A stretch of DNA of 64,000 bases from Utricularia gibba (lineage: Eukaryota > Streptophyta > Magnoliopsida > Lamiales > Lentibulariaceae): NCBI GenBank assembly GCA_002189035.1, contig NEEC01000136.1, forward strand, positions 25,330 through 89,329. Reading direction: 5' to 3'. The notes under the pieces are model-generated. The model was given only the letters and a program-made list of their open reading frames with translations. It had not been told where the DNA came from and searched no databases. Shown here in pieces: positions 11,809 to 23,845 of the stretch; position 1 is the first letter of the stretch; each line of letters begins with the position of its first letter. Made by a program: the position numbers and the translations under genes.

Positions 11809-12748
11809 GTGATGCATTTATTAACGTTGGGTTTTCGGCGGCTGCCTACATGCTTTTTCAAGGAAAAGTTGTCGTTTTTTGGCGGGTGCTGTTGTTGGGA
11901 ACTTCGTCCGGACCCAAGGTTCGGTCTGACTTCACAGCACAATAAGGTCCCATTCGACGAAAATCGTGATACCTTTATTGAAGTTAGGATCTCGTGACCA
12001 CCCCAAATGCTTTTTTCAACAGCATGCTATACACTGAGAGGGCGCTTTTGTGGGTCACCGAGATCGGGCCGGAATTCGGGTCGAGCTCGGGCCCAAAGTC
12101 AGCTGTAGCCCGACAAAAGAAGTGATGCATTTATTAACGTTGGGTTGTCGGCGGCTGCCCACATGGTTTTTCAAGCAACAGCTTGCCGTTTTAAGGCGGG
12201 TGCTGTCGTTGGCAGCTTTGTAAGGGCCCAAGGTTCGGTCAGGCTCCTGAGCCAATCGGGTCCTACTCGATGAAAATCGTGATGCATTTGCTTTTGTTAG
12301 GATGTCATGAGAACCCCAATGGGTTTTCTCCACACTCTACTTTATATTTGAGAAGGCGCTCTCGGGGGGTTTTGGGATTGGGCCTGAGGTCGGGTCGGGC
12401 TCACGCCCATAGTCAGTTGTAGCCCGGAAAATAAGTGATGCATTTATCAACGTTGGGTTTTCGGCGGCTGCCTAAATGGTTTTTCAAGCAACAGCTTGCC
12501 GTTTTAAGGCGGGTGCTGTCGTTGGCAGCTTTGTAAGGGCCCAAGGTTTGGTCTGGCTCCTGAGCCCAATCGGGTCCTACTCGATGAAAATCGTGATGCA
12601 TTTAATGAGTTAGGATGTCATGAGCGCCCCAAATGGTTTTCTCAACAACCTGATTTATATTTGACGAGGTGCTCTAGGCTGGCACTAGTATCGAGCAAAT
12701 GGTCGAGTCGCGCTCTGGCCCATAGTCATTTGTAGCCCGGCCAAAAAA
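11809..12748 (+). repeat. A-B-C trimer 1
   Basis: 940 bp. The A second half has CTATACACTGAG, GAGCTCGGGCCC and CCCGAC (the dimer-associated subtype), yet it is followed by B. This is also the only A second half read here as CTCGTGACC rather than CTCATGACC. Confidence 0.88.
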
Positions 12749-13684
12749 GTGATGCATTTATTAACGTTGGGTTTTCGGCGGCTGCCTACATGCTTTTTCA
12801 AGGAAAAGTTGTCGTTTTTTGGCGGGTGCTGTTGTTGGGAACTTCGTCCGGACCCAAGGTTCGGTCTGACTTCACAGCACAATAAGGTCCCATTCGACGA
12901 AAATCGTGATACCTTTATTGAAGTTAGGATCTCATGACCACCCCAAATGCTTTTTTCAACAGCATGCTTTAACTTGAGAAGGCGCTTTTGTGGGTCACCA
13001 GATCGGGCCGGAATTCGGGTCGGGCTTGGGACAAAGTCAGCTGTAGCCCGTCAAAAGAAGTGATGCATTTATTAACGTTGGGTTGTCGGCGGCTGCCCAC
13101 ATGGTTTTTCAAGCAACAGCTTGCCGTTTTAAGGCGGGTGCTGTCGTTGGCAGCTTTGTAAGGCCCAAGGTTCGGTCAGGCTCCTGAGCCCAATCGGGTC
13201 CTACTCGATGAAAATCGTGATGCATTTGCTTTGTTAGGATGTCATGAGAACCCCAATGGGTTTTCTCCACACTCTACTTTATATTTGAGAAGGCGCTCTC
13301 GGGGTTTTGGGATTGGGCCAGAGGTCGGGTCGGGCTCACGCCCATAGTCAGTTGTAGCCCGGAAAATAAGTGATGCATTTATCAACGTTGGGTTTTCGGC
13401 GGCTGCCTAAATGGTTTTTCAAGCAACAGCTTGCCGTTTTAAGGCGGGTGCTGTCGTTGGCAGCTTTGTAAGGGCCCAAGGTTTGGTCTGGCTCCTGAGC
13501 CCAATCGGGTCCTACTCGATGAAAATCGTGATGCATTTAATGAAGTTAGGATGTCATGAGCGCCCCAAATGGTTTTCTCAACAACCTGATTTATATTTGA
13601 CGAGGTGCTCTAGGCTGGCACTAGTATCGAGCAAATGGTCGAGTCGCGCTCTGGCCCATAGTCATTTGTAGCCCGGCCAAAAAA
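12749..13684 (+). repeat. A-B-C trimer 2
   Basis: 936 bp. The A second half is of the B-preceding subtype (TTTAACTTGAG, CTTGGGACAAAG, CCCGTC). Confidence 0.88.
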
Positions 13685-14620
13685 GTGATGCATTTATTAA
13701 CGTTGGGTTTTCGGCGGCTGCCTACATGCTTTTTCAAGGAAAAGTTGTCGTTTTTTGGCGGGTGCTGTTGTTGGGAACTTCGTCCGGACCCAAGGTTCGG
13801 TCTGACTTCACAGCACAATAAGGTCCCATTCGACGAAAATCGTGATACCTTTATTGAAGTTAGGATCTCATGACCACCCAAATGCTTTTTCAACAGCATG
13901 CTTTAAACTTGAGAAGGCGCTTTTGTGGGTCACCCAGATCGGGCCGGAATTCGGGTCGGCTCTGGGGACAAAGTCAGCTGTAGCCGTCAAAAGAAGTGAT
14001 GCATTTATTAACGTTGGGTTGTCGGCGGCTGCCCACATGGTTTTTCAAGCAACAGCTTGCCGTTTTAAGGCGGGTGCTGTCGTTGGCAGCTTTGTAAGGG
14101 CCCAAGGTTCGGTCAGGCTCCTGAGCCAATCGGGTCCTACTCGATGAAAATCGTGATGCATTTGCTTTTGTTAGGATGTCATGAGACCCCAATGGGTTTT
14201 CTCCACACTCTACTTTATATTTGAGAAGGCGCTCTCGGGGGTTTTGGATTGGGCCAGAGGTCGGGTCGGGCTCACGCCCATAGTCAGTTGTAGCCCGGAA
14301 AATAAGTGATGCATTTATCAACGTTGGGTTTTCGGCGGCTGCCTAAATGGTTTTTCAAGCAACAGCTTGCCGTTTTAAGGCGGGTGCTGTCGTTGGCAGC
14401 TTTGTAAGGGCCCAAGGTTTGGTCTGGCTCCTGAGCCCAATCGGGTCCTACTCGATGAAAATCGTGATGCATTTAATGAAGTTAGGATGTCATGAGCGCC
14501 CCAAATGGTTTTCTCAACAACCTGATTTATATTTGACGAGGTGCTCTAGGCTGGCACTAGTATCGAGCAAATGGTCGAGTCGCGCTCTGGCCCATAGTCA
14601 TTTGTAGCCCGGCCAAAAAA
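13685..14620 (+). repeat. A-B-C trimer 3
   Basis: 936 bp. A carries the substitution CACCCAGATC in place of CACCGAGATC, shared with the trimers at 16,669 and 20,411. These three copies therefore form a sublineage within Region 2. Confidence 0.88.
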
Positions 14621-15731
14621 GTGATGCATTTATTAACGTTGGGTTTTCGGCGGCTGCCTACATGCTTTTTCAAGGAAAAGTTGTCGTTTTTTGGCGGGTG
14701 CTGTTGTTGGGAACTTCGTCCGGACCCAAGGTTCGGTCTGACTTCACAGCACAATAAGGTCCCATTCGACGAAAATCGTGATACCTTTATTGAAGTTAGG
14801 ATCTCATGACCACCCCAAATGCTTTTTTCAACAGCATGCTATACACTGAGAAGGCGCTTTTGTGGGTCACCGAGATCGGGCCGGAATTCGGGTCGGCTCG
14901 GGCCCAAAGTCAGCTGTAGCCCGACAAAAGAAGTGATGCATTTATTAACGTTGGGTTGTCGGCGCTGCCCACATGGTTTTTCAAGCAACAGCTTGCCGTT
15001 TTAAGGCGGGTGCTGTCGTTGGCAGCTTTGTAAGGCCCAAGGTTCGGTCAGGCTCCTGAGCCCAATCGGGTCCTACTCGATGAAAATCGTGATGCATTTG
15101 CTTTTGTTAGGATGTCATGAGAACCCCAATGGGTTTTCTCAACACTCTACTTTATATTTGAGAAGGCGCTCTCGGGCCTCGGGTCGGGCTTTAGTCAGTG
15201 TAGCCCGGAAAATAAGTGATGCATTTATCAACGTTGGGTTTTCGGCGGCTGCCGTTTTTCAAGCAACATTAAGGCGGGTGCTGTCGTTGGCCCCAATGAG
15301 CCCAATCGGGTCCTACTCGATGAAAATCGTGATGCATAGGATGTCATGAGAACCCAATGGGTTGAGAAGGCGCTCTCGATTGTCGGGCTCATGCCCATAG
15401 TCAGTTGTACCGGAAAATAAGTGATGCATTTATCAACGTTGGGTTTTCGGCGGCTGCCTAAATGGTTTTTCAAGCAACAGCTTGCCGTTTTAAGGCGGGT
15501 GCTGTCGTTGGCAGCTTTGTAAGGGCCCAAGGTTTGGTCTGGCTCCTGAGCCCAATCGGGTCCTACTCGATGAAAATCGTGATGCATTTAATGAGTTAGG
15601 ATGTCATGCGCCCAAATGGTTTTCTCAACAACCTGATTTATATTTGACGAGGTGCTCTAGGCTGGCACTAGTATCGAGCAAATGGTCGAGTCGCGCTCTG
15701 GCCCATAGTCATTTGTAGCCCGGCCAAAAAA
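14621..15731 (+). repeat. Expanded unit A-B-(C/B)-C, 1,111 bp
   Basis: Monomer starts are A 14,621, B 14,933, C/B hybrid 15,217 and C 15,421. It is the only four-monomer unit inside Region 2 and contains two B second halves and two C first halves. Confidence 0.85.
15217..15420 (+). repeat. C/B recombinant monomer with internal deletions
   Basis: It opens as C (TTTATCAACGTTGGG, GGTTTTCGGCGG) and closes as B (GAGAACCCAATGGG, GGCGCTCTCG). Only 204 of about 314 bp remain. All missing stretches are internal and the surviving fragments are in the correct order, with essentially no substitutions. This is the same class of hybrid as 11,203-11,496. Confidence 0.8.
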
Positions 15732-16668
15732 GTGATGCATTTATTAACGTTGGGTTTTCGGCGGCTGCCTACATGCTTTTTCAAGGAAAAGTTGTCGTTT
15801 TTTGGCGGGTGCTGTTGTTGGGAACTTCGTCCGGACCCAAGGTTCGGTCTGACTTCACAGCACAATAAGGTCCCATTCGACGAAAATCGTGATACCTTTA
15901 TTGAAGTTAGGATCTCATGACCACCCAAATGCTTTTTTCAACAGCATGCTATACACTGAGAAGGCGCTTTTGTGGGTCACCGAGATCGGGCCGGAATTCG
16001 GGTCGAGCTCGGGCCCAAAGTCAGCTGTAGCCCGACAAAAGAAGTGATGCATTTATTAACGTTGGGTTGCGGCGGCTGCCCACATGGTTTTTCAAGCAAC
16101 AGCTTGCCGTTTTAAGGCGGGTGCTGTCGTTGGCAGCTTTGTAAGGCCCAAGGTTCGGTCAGGCTCCTGAGCCTAATCGGGTCCTACTCGATGAAAATCG
16201 TGATGCATTTGCTTTTGTTAGGATGTCATGAGAACCCCAATGGGTTTTCTCCACACTCTACTTTATATTTGAGAAGGCGCTCTCGGGGGGTTTGGGATTG
16301 GGCCTGAGGTCGGGTCGGGCTCACGCCCATAGTCAGTTGTAGCCCGGAAAATAAGTGATGCATTTATCAACGTTGGGTTTTCGCGGCTGCCTAAATGGTT
16401 TTTCAAGCAACAGCTTGCCGTTTTAAGGCGGGTGCTGTCGTTGGCAGCTTTGTAAGGGCCCAAGGTTTGGTCTGGCTCCTGAGCCCAATCGGGTCCTACT
16501 CGATGAAAATCGTGATGCATTTAATGATGTTAGGATGTCATGAGCGCCCCAAATGGTTTTCTCAACAACCTGATTTATATTTGACGAGGTGCTCTAGGCT
16601 GGCACTAGTATCGAGCAAATGGTCGAGTCGCGCTCTGGCCCATAGTCATTTGTAGCCCGGCCAAAAAA
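15732..16668 (+). repeat. A-B-C trimer 5
   Basis: 937 bp. A second half of the dimer-associated subtype. The B first half has GAGCCTAATCGGG, a C to T change also present in the next trimer, which suggests local copying between neighbours. Confidence 0.87.
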
Positions 16669-17609
16669 GTGATGCATTTATTAACGTTGGGTTTTCGGCG
16701 GCTGCCTACATGCTTTTTCAAGGAAAAGTTGTCGTTTTTTGGCGGGTGCTGTTGTTGGGAACTTCGTCCGGACCCAAGGTTCGGTCTGACTTCACAGCAC
16801 AATAAGGTCCCATTCGACGAAAATCGTGATACCTTTATTGAAGTTAGGATCTCATGACCACCCCAAATGCTTTTTTCAACAGCATGCTTTAAACTTGAGA
16901 AGGCGCTTTTGTGGGTCACCCAGATCGGGCCGGAATTCGGGTCGGGCTCGGGGACAAAGTCAGCTGTAGCCCGTCAAAAGAAGTGATGCATTTATTAACG
17001 TTGGGTTGTCGGCGGCTGCCCACATGGTTTTTCAAGCAACAGCTTGCCGTTTTAAGGCGGGTGCTGTCGTTGGCAGCTTTGTAAGGGCCCAAGGTTCGGT
17101 CAGGCTCCTGAGCCTAATCGGGTCCTACTCGATGAAAATCGTGATGCATTTGCTTTTGTTAGGATGTCATGAGAACCCCAATGGGTTTTCTCCACACTCT
17201 ACTTTATATTTGAGAAGGCGCTCTCGGGGGTTTGGGATTGGGCCAGAGGTCGGGTCGGGCTCACGCCCATAGTCAGTTGTAGCCCGGAAAATAAGTGATG
17301 CATTTATCAACGTTGGGTTTTCGGCGGCTGCCTAAATGGTTTTTCAAGCAACAGCTTGCCGTTTTAAGGCGGGTGCTGTCGTTGGCAGCTTTGTAAGGGC
17401 CCAAGGTTTGGTCTGGCTCCTGAGCCCAATCGGGTCCTACTCGATGAAAATCGTGATGCATTTAATGAAGTTAGGATGTCATGAGCGCCCCAAATGGTTT
17501 TCTCAACAACCTGATTTATATTTGACGAGGTGCTCTAGGCTGGCACTAGTATCGAGCAAATGGTCGAGTCGCGCTCTGGCCCATAGTCATTTGTAGCCCG
17601 GCCAAAAAA
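16669..17609 (+). repeat. A-B-C trimer 6
   Basis: 941 bp. A has CACCCAGATC, and B has GAGCCTAATCGGG as in trimer 5. Confidence 0.87.
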
Positions 17610-18545
17610 GTGATGCATTTATTAACGTTGGGTTTTCGGCGGCTGCCTACATGCTTTTTCAAGGAAAAGTTGTCGTTTTTTGGCGGGGCTGTTGTTGGGA
17701 ACTTCGTCCGGACCCAAGGTTCGTCTGACTTCACAGCACAATAAGGTCCCATTCGACGAAAATCGTGATACCTTTATTGAAGTTAGGATCTCATGACCAC
17801 CCCAAATGCTTTTTTCAACAGCATGCTATACACTTGAGAAGGCGCTTTTGTGGGTCACCGAGATCGGGCCGGAATTCGGGTCGGGCTCTGGGGACAAAGT
17901 CAGCTGTAGCCCGTCAAAAGAAGTGATGCATTTATTAACGTTGGGTTGTCGGCGCTGCCCACATGGTTTTTCAAGCAACAGCTTGCCGTTTTAAGGCGGG
18001 TGCTGTCGTTGGGCTTTGTAAGGCCCAAGGTTCGGTCAGGCTCCTGAGCCCAATCGGGTCCTACTCGATGAAAATCGTGATGCATTTGCTTTTGTTAGGA
18101 TGTCATGAGAACCCCAATGGGTTTTCTCCACACTCTACTTTATATTTGAGAAGGCGCTCTCGGGGGGTTGGGATTGGGCCAGAGGTCGGGTCGGGCTCAT
18201 GCCCATAGTCAGTTGTAGCCCGGAAAATAAGTGATGCATTTATCAACGTTGGGTTTTCGGCGGCTGCCTAAATGGTTTTTCAAGCAACAGCTTGCCGTTT
18301 TAAGGCGGGTGCTGTCGTTGGCAGCTTTGTAAGGGCCCAAGGTTTGGTCTGGCTCCTGAGCCCAATCGGGTCCTACTCGATGAAAATCGTGATGCATTTA
18401 ATGAAGTTAGGATGTCATGAGCGCCCCAAATGGTTTTCTCAACAACCTGATTTATATTTGACGAGGTGCTCTAGGCTGGCACTAGTATCGAGCAAATGGT
18501 CGAGTCGCGCTCTGGCCCATAGTCATTTGTAGCCCGGCCAAAAAA
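17610..18545 (+). repeat. A-B-C trimer 7
   Basis: 936 bp. The A second half mixes subtypes: CTATACAC of one, and CTGGGGACAAAG with CCCGTC of the other. B is missing a few bases (GGCGCTGCCC). Confidence 0.87.
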
Positions 18546-19484
18546 GTGATGCATTTATTAACGTTGGGTTTTCGGCGGCTGCCTACATGCTTTTTCAAGG
18601 AAAAGTTGTCGTTTTTTGGCGGGTGCTGTTGTTGGGAACTTCGTCCGGACCCAAGGTTCGGTCTGACTTCACAGCACAATAAGGTCCCATTCGACGAAAA
18701 TCGTGATACCTTTATTGAAGTTAGGATCTCATGACCACCCCAAATGCTTTTTTCAACAGCATGCTATACACTTGAGAGGCGCTTTTGTGGGTCACCGAGA
18801 TCGGGCCGGAATTCGGGTCGAGCTCGGGCCCAAAGTCAGCTGTAGCCCGACAAAAGAAGTGATGCATTTATTAACGTTGGGTTGTCGGCGGCTGCCCACA
18901 TGGTTTTTCAAGCAACAGCTTGCCGTTTTAAGGCGGGTGCTGTCGTTGGCAGCTTTGTAAGGGCCCAAGGTTCGGTCAGGCTCCTGAGCCAATCGGGTCC
19001 TACTCGATGAAAATCGTGATGCATTTGCTTTTGTTAGGATGTCATGAGAACCCCAATGGGTTTTCTCCACACTCTACTTTATATTTGAGAAGGCGCTCTC
19101 GGGGGGTTTTGGGATTGGGCCAGGTCGGGTCGGGCTCACGCCCATAGTCAGTTGTAGCCCGGAAAATAAGTGATGCATTTATCAACGTTGGGTTTTCGGC
19201 GGCTGCCTAAATGGTTTTTCAAGCAACAGCTTGCCGTTTTAAGGCGGGTGCTGTCGTTGGCAGCTTTGTAAGGGCCCAAGGTTTGGTCTGGCTCCTGAGC
19301 CCAATCGGGTCCTACTCGATGAAAATCGTGATGCATTTAATGAAGTTAGGATGTCATGAGCGCCCCAAATGGTTTTCTCAACAACCTGATTTATATTTGA
19401 CGAGGTGCTCTAGGCTGGCACTAGTATCGAGCAAATGGTCGAGTCGCGCTCTGGCCCATAGTCATTTGTAGCCCGGCCAAAAAA
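18546..19484 (+). repeat. A-B-C trimer 8
   Basis: 939 bp. The A second half is of the dimer-associated subtype (CTATACAC, GAGCTCGGGCCC, CCCGAC). Confidence 0.87.
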
Positions 19485-20410
19485 GTGATGCATTTATTAA
19501 CGTTGGGTTTTCGGCGGCTGCCTACATGCTTTTTCAAGGAAAAGTTGTCGTTTTTTGGCGGGTGCTGTTGTTGGGAACTTCGTCCGGACCCAAGGTTCGG
19601 TCTGACTTCACAGCACAATAAGGTCCCATTCGACGAAAATCGTGATACCTTTATTGAAGTTAGGATCTCATGACCACCCCAAATGCTTTTTTCAACAGCA
19701 TGCTTTAAACTTGAGAAGGCGCTTTTGTGGGTCACCGAGATCGGGCCGGAATTCGGGTCGGGCGGGGACAAAGTCAGCTGTAGCCCGACAAAAGAAGTGA
19801 TGCATTTATTAACGTTGGGTTGTCGGCGGCTGCCCACATGGTTTTTCAAGCAACAGCTTGCCGTTTTAAGGCGGGTGCTGTCGTTGGCAGCTTTGTAACC
19901 CAAGGTTCGGTCAGGCTCCTGAGCCCAATCGGGTCCTACTCAAATCGTGATGCATTTGCTTTTGTTAGGATGTCATGAGAACCCCAATGGGTTTTCTCCA
20001 CACTCTACTTTATTTGAGAAGGCGCTCTCGGGGTTTGGGATTGGGCCAGAGGTCGGGTCGGGCTCATGCCCATAGTCAGTTGTAGCCCGGAAAATAAGTG
20101 ATGCATTTATCAACGTTGGGTTTTCGGCGGCTGCCTAAATGGTTTTTCAAGCAACAGCTTGCCGTTTTAAGGCGGGTGCTGTCGTTGGCAGCTTTGTAAG
20201 GGCCCAAGTTTGGTCTGGCTCCTGAGCCCAATCGGGTCCTACTCGATGAAAATCGTGATGCATTTAATGAAGTTAGGATGTCATGAGCGCCCCAAATGGT
20301 TTTCTCAACAACCTGATTTATATTTGACGAGGTGCTCTAGGCTGGCACTAGTATCGAGCAAATGGTCGAGTCGCGCTCTGGCCCATAGTCATTGTAGCCC
20401 GGCCAAAAAA
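19485..20410 (+). repeat. A-B-C trimer 9
   Basis: 926 bp. Small deletions in the A second half (GTCGGGCGGGGACAAAG) and in B (TTTGTAACCCAAGG; CTACTCAAATCGTG). Confidence 0.87.
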
Positions 20411-21348
20411 GTGATGCATTTATTAACGTTGGGTTTTCGGCGGCTGCCTACATGCTTTTTCAAGGAAAAGTTGTCGTTTTTTGGCGGGTGCTGTTGTTGG
20501 GAACTTCGTCCGGACCCAAGGTTCGGTCTGACTTCACAGCACAATAAGGTCCCATTCGACGAAAATCGTGATACCTTTATTGAAGTTAGGATCTCATGAC
20601 CACCCCAAATGCTTTTTTCAACAGCATGCTTTAAACTTGAGAAGGCGCTTTTGTGGGTCACCCAGATCGGGCCGGAATTCGGGTCGGGCTTGGGGACAAA
20701 GTCAGCTGTAGCCCGTCAAAAGAAGTGATGCATTTATTAACGTTGGGTTGTCGGCGGCTGCCCACATGGTTTTTCAAGCAACAGCTTGCCGTTTTAAGGC
20801 GGGTGCTGTCGTTGGCAGCTTTGTAAGGGCCCAAGGTTCGGTCAGGCTCCTGAGCCCAATCGGTCCTACTCGATGAAAATCGTGATGCATTTGCTTTTGT
20901 TAGGATGTCATGAGAACCCCAATGGGTTTTCTCCACACTCTACTTTATATTTGAGAAGGCGCTCTCGGGGGTTGGGATTGGGCCAGAGGTCGGGTCGGGC
21001 TCATGCCCATAGTCAGTTGTAGCCCGGAAAATAAGTGATGCATTTATCAACGTTGGGTTTTCGGCGGCTGCCTAAATGGTTTTTCAAGCAACAGCTTGCC
21101 GTTTTAAGGCGGGTGCTGTCGTTGGCAGCTTTGTAAGGGCCCAAGGTTTGGTCTGGCTCCTGAGCCCAATCGGGTCCTACTCGATGAAAATCGTGATGCA
21201 TTTAATGAGTTAGGATGTCATGAGCGCCCCAAATGGTTTTCTCAACAACCTGATTTATATTTGACGAGGTGCTCTAGGCTGGCACTAGTATCGAGCAAAT
21301 GGTCGAGTCGCGCTCTGGCCCATAGTCATTTGTAGCCCGGCCAAAAAA
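20411..21348 (+). repeat. A-B-C trimer 10
   Basis: 938 bp. A has CACCCAGATC and CTTGGGGACAAAG. B has CGGTCAGG. Confidence 0.87.
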
Positions 21349-22282
21349 GTGATGCATTTATTAACGTTGGGTTTTCGGCGGCTGCCTACATGCTTTTTCA
21401 AGGAAAAGTTGTCGTTTTTTGGCGGGTGCTGTTGTTGGGAACTTCGTCCGGACCCAAGGTTCGGTCTGACTTCACAGCACAATAAGGTCCCATTCGACGA
21501 AAATCGTGATACCTTTATTGAAGTTAGGATCTCATGACCACCCCAAATGCTTTTTTCAACAGCATGCTATACACTTGAAGGGCGCTTTTGTGGGTCACCG
21601 AGATCGGGCCGGAATTCGGGTCGAGCTCGGGCCCAAAGTCAGCTGTAGCCCGTCAAAAGAAGTGATGCATTTATTAACGTTGGGTTGTCGGCGGCTGCCC
21701 ACATGGTTTTTCAAGCAACAGCTTGCCGTTTTAAGGCGGGTGCTGTCGTTGGCAGCTTTGTAAGGGCCCAAGGTTCGGTCAGGCTCCTGAGCCAATCGGG
21801 TCCTACTCGATGAAAATCGTGATGCATTTGCTTTTGTTAGGATGTCATGAGAACCCCAATGGGTTTTCTCCACACTCTACTTTATATTTGAGAAGGCGCT
21901 CTCGGGGGTTTTGGATTGGGCCTCGGGTCGGGCTCACGCCCATAGTCAGTTGTAGCCCGGAAAATAAGTGATGCATTTATCAACGTTGGGTTTTCGGCGG
22001 CTGCCTAAATGGTTTTTCAAGCAACAGCTTGCCGTTTTAAGGCGGGTGCTGTCGTTGGCAGCTTTGTAAGGGCCCAAGGTTTGGTCTGGCTCCTGAGCCC
22101 AATCGGGTCCTACTCGATGAAAATCGTGATGCATTTAATGAAGTTAGGATGTCATGAGCGCCCCAAATGGTTTTCTCAACAACCTGATTTATATTTGACG
22201 AGGTGCTCTAGGCTGGCACTAGTATCGAGCAAATGGTCGAGTCGCGCTCTGGCCCATAGTCATTTGTAGCCCGGCCAAAAAA
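21349..22282 (+). repeat. A-B-C trimer 11
   Basis: 934 bp. A mixes the dimer-associated GAGCTCGGGCCC with the trimer-associated CCCGTC. Confidence 0.87.
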
Positions 22283-23219
22283 GTGATGCATTTATTAACG
22301 TTGGGTTTTCGGCGGCTGCCTACATGCTTTTTCAAGGAAAAGTTGTCGTTTTTTGGCGGGTGCTGTTGTTGGGAACTTCGTCCGGACCCAAGGTTCGGTC
22401 TGACTTCACAGCACAATAAGGTCCCATTCGACGAAAATCGTGATACCTTTATTGAAGTTAGGATCTCATGACCACCCCAAATGCTTTTTTCAACAGCATG
22501 CTTTAAACTTGAGAAGGCGCTTTTGTGGGTCACCGAGATCGGGCCGGAATTCGGGTCGGGCTGGGACAAAGTCAGCTGTAGCCCGTCAAAAGAAGTGATG
22601 CATTTATTAACGTTGGGTTGTCGGCGGCTGCCCACATGGTTTTTCAAGCAACAGCTTGCCGTTTTAAGGCGGGTGCTGTCGTGGCAGCTTTGTAAGGCCC
22701 AAGGTTCGGTCAGGCTCCTGAGCCAATCGGGTCCTACTCGATGAAAATCGTGATGCATTTGCTTTTGTTAGGATGTCATGAGAACCCCAATGGGTTTTCT
22801 CCACACTCTACTTTATATTTGAGAAGGCGCTCTCGGGGGGTTTTTGGATTGGGCCAGAGGTCGGGTCGGGCTCACGCCCATAGTCAGTTGTAGCCCGGAA
22901 AATAAGTGATGCATTTATCAACGTTGGGTTTCGGCGGCTGCCTAAATGGTTTTTCAAGCAACAGCTTGCCGTTTTAAGGCGGGTGCTGTCGTTGGCAGCT
23001 TTGTAAGGGCCCAAGGTTTGGTCTGGCTCCTGAGCCCAATCGGGTCCTACTCGATGAAAATCGTGATGCATTTAATGAAGTTAGGATGTCATGAGCGCCC
23101 CAAATGGTTTTCTCAACAACCTGATTTATATTTGACGAGGTGCTCTAGGCTGGCACTAGTATCGAGCAAATGGTCGAGTCGCGCTCTGGCCCATAGTCAT
23201 TTGTAGCCCGGCCAAAAAA
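22283..23219 (+). repeat. A-B-C trimer 12 (last of Region 2)
   Basis: 937 bp. The B first half carries the Region 2 marker CGGTCAGG for the last time in the window. Confidence 0.87.
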
Positions 23220-23845
23220 GTGATGCATTTATTAACGTTGGGTTTTCGGCGGCTGCCTACATGCTTTTTCAAGGAAAAGTTGTCGTTTTTTGGCGGGTGC
23301 TGTTGTTGGGAACTTCGTCCGGACCCAAGGTTCGGTCTGACTTCACAGCACAATAAGGTCCCATTCGACGAAAATCGTGATACCTTTATTGAAGTTAGGA
23401 TCTCATGACCACCCCAAATGCTTTTTTCAACAGCATGCTATACACTTGAGAAGGCGCTTTTGTGGGTCACCGAGATCGGGCCGGAATTCGGGTCGAGCTC
23501 TGGCCCAAAGTCAGCTGTAGCCCGACAAAGAAGTGATGCATTTATTAACGTTGGTTGTCGGCGGCTGCCCACATGGTTTTTCAAGCAACAGCTTGCCGTT
23601 TTAAGGCGGGTGCTGTCGTTGGCAGCTTTGTAAGGGCCCAAGGTTTGGTCTGGCTCCTGAGCCCAATCGGGTCCTACTCGATGAAAATCGTGATGCATTT
23701 AATGAAGTTAGGATGTCATGAGCGCCCCAAATGGTTTTCTCAACAACCTGATTTTTATTCGACGAGGTGCTTTAAGCTGGCTCTAGTATCGAGCAAATGG
23801 TCGAGTCGCGCTCTGGCCCACAGTCATTTTGGCCCGGCCAAAAAA
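23220..23845 (+). repeat. First A-E dimer, with divergent E second half
   Basis: E starts at 23,533. From about 23,752 to 23,835 its second half has linked substitutions relative to the common E: TTTTTATTCGACG, GCTTTAAGCTGG, CTCTAGTATC, CCACAGTC and TTTTGGCCCGG. I call this variant E*. It is the only complete copy of E* I see; other copies carry subsets of these variants. Confidence 0.85.

Larger units (their letters stand above)
11809..23219 (+). repeat. Region 2: three-monomer higher-order repeat A-B-C
   Basis: Twelve successive A-B-C units, eleven of 926-941 bp and one expanded to 1,111 bp. Region-specific markers are CAAGGAAAAG in A (shared with Region 3) and GGTTCGGTCAGG in B, where every other B in the window has GGTTCGGTCTGG. 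C carries GTAAGGGCCC and the B end reads AATAAGTGATG. The A second halves are a mixture of the two subtypes seen in Region 1, without strict alternation. Confidence 0.92.

Noticed and set aside
12749-12937. 62-codon plus-strand frame repeated identically in dozens of A monomers
   Set aside because: The identity follows from DNA-level homogenisation of the A first half. The frame starts at an arbitrary GTG/ATG in the repeat, with no sign of selection on protein sequence.
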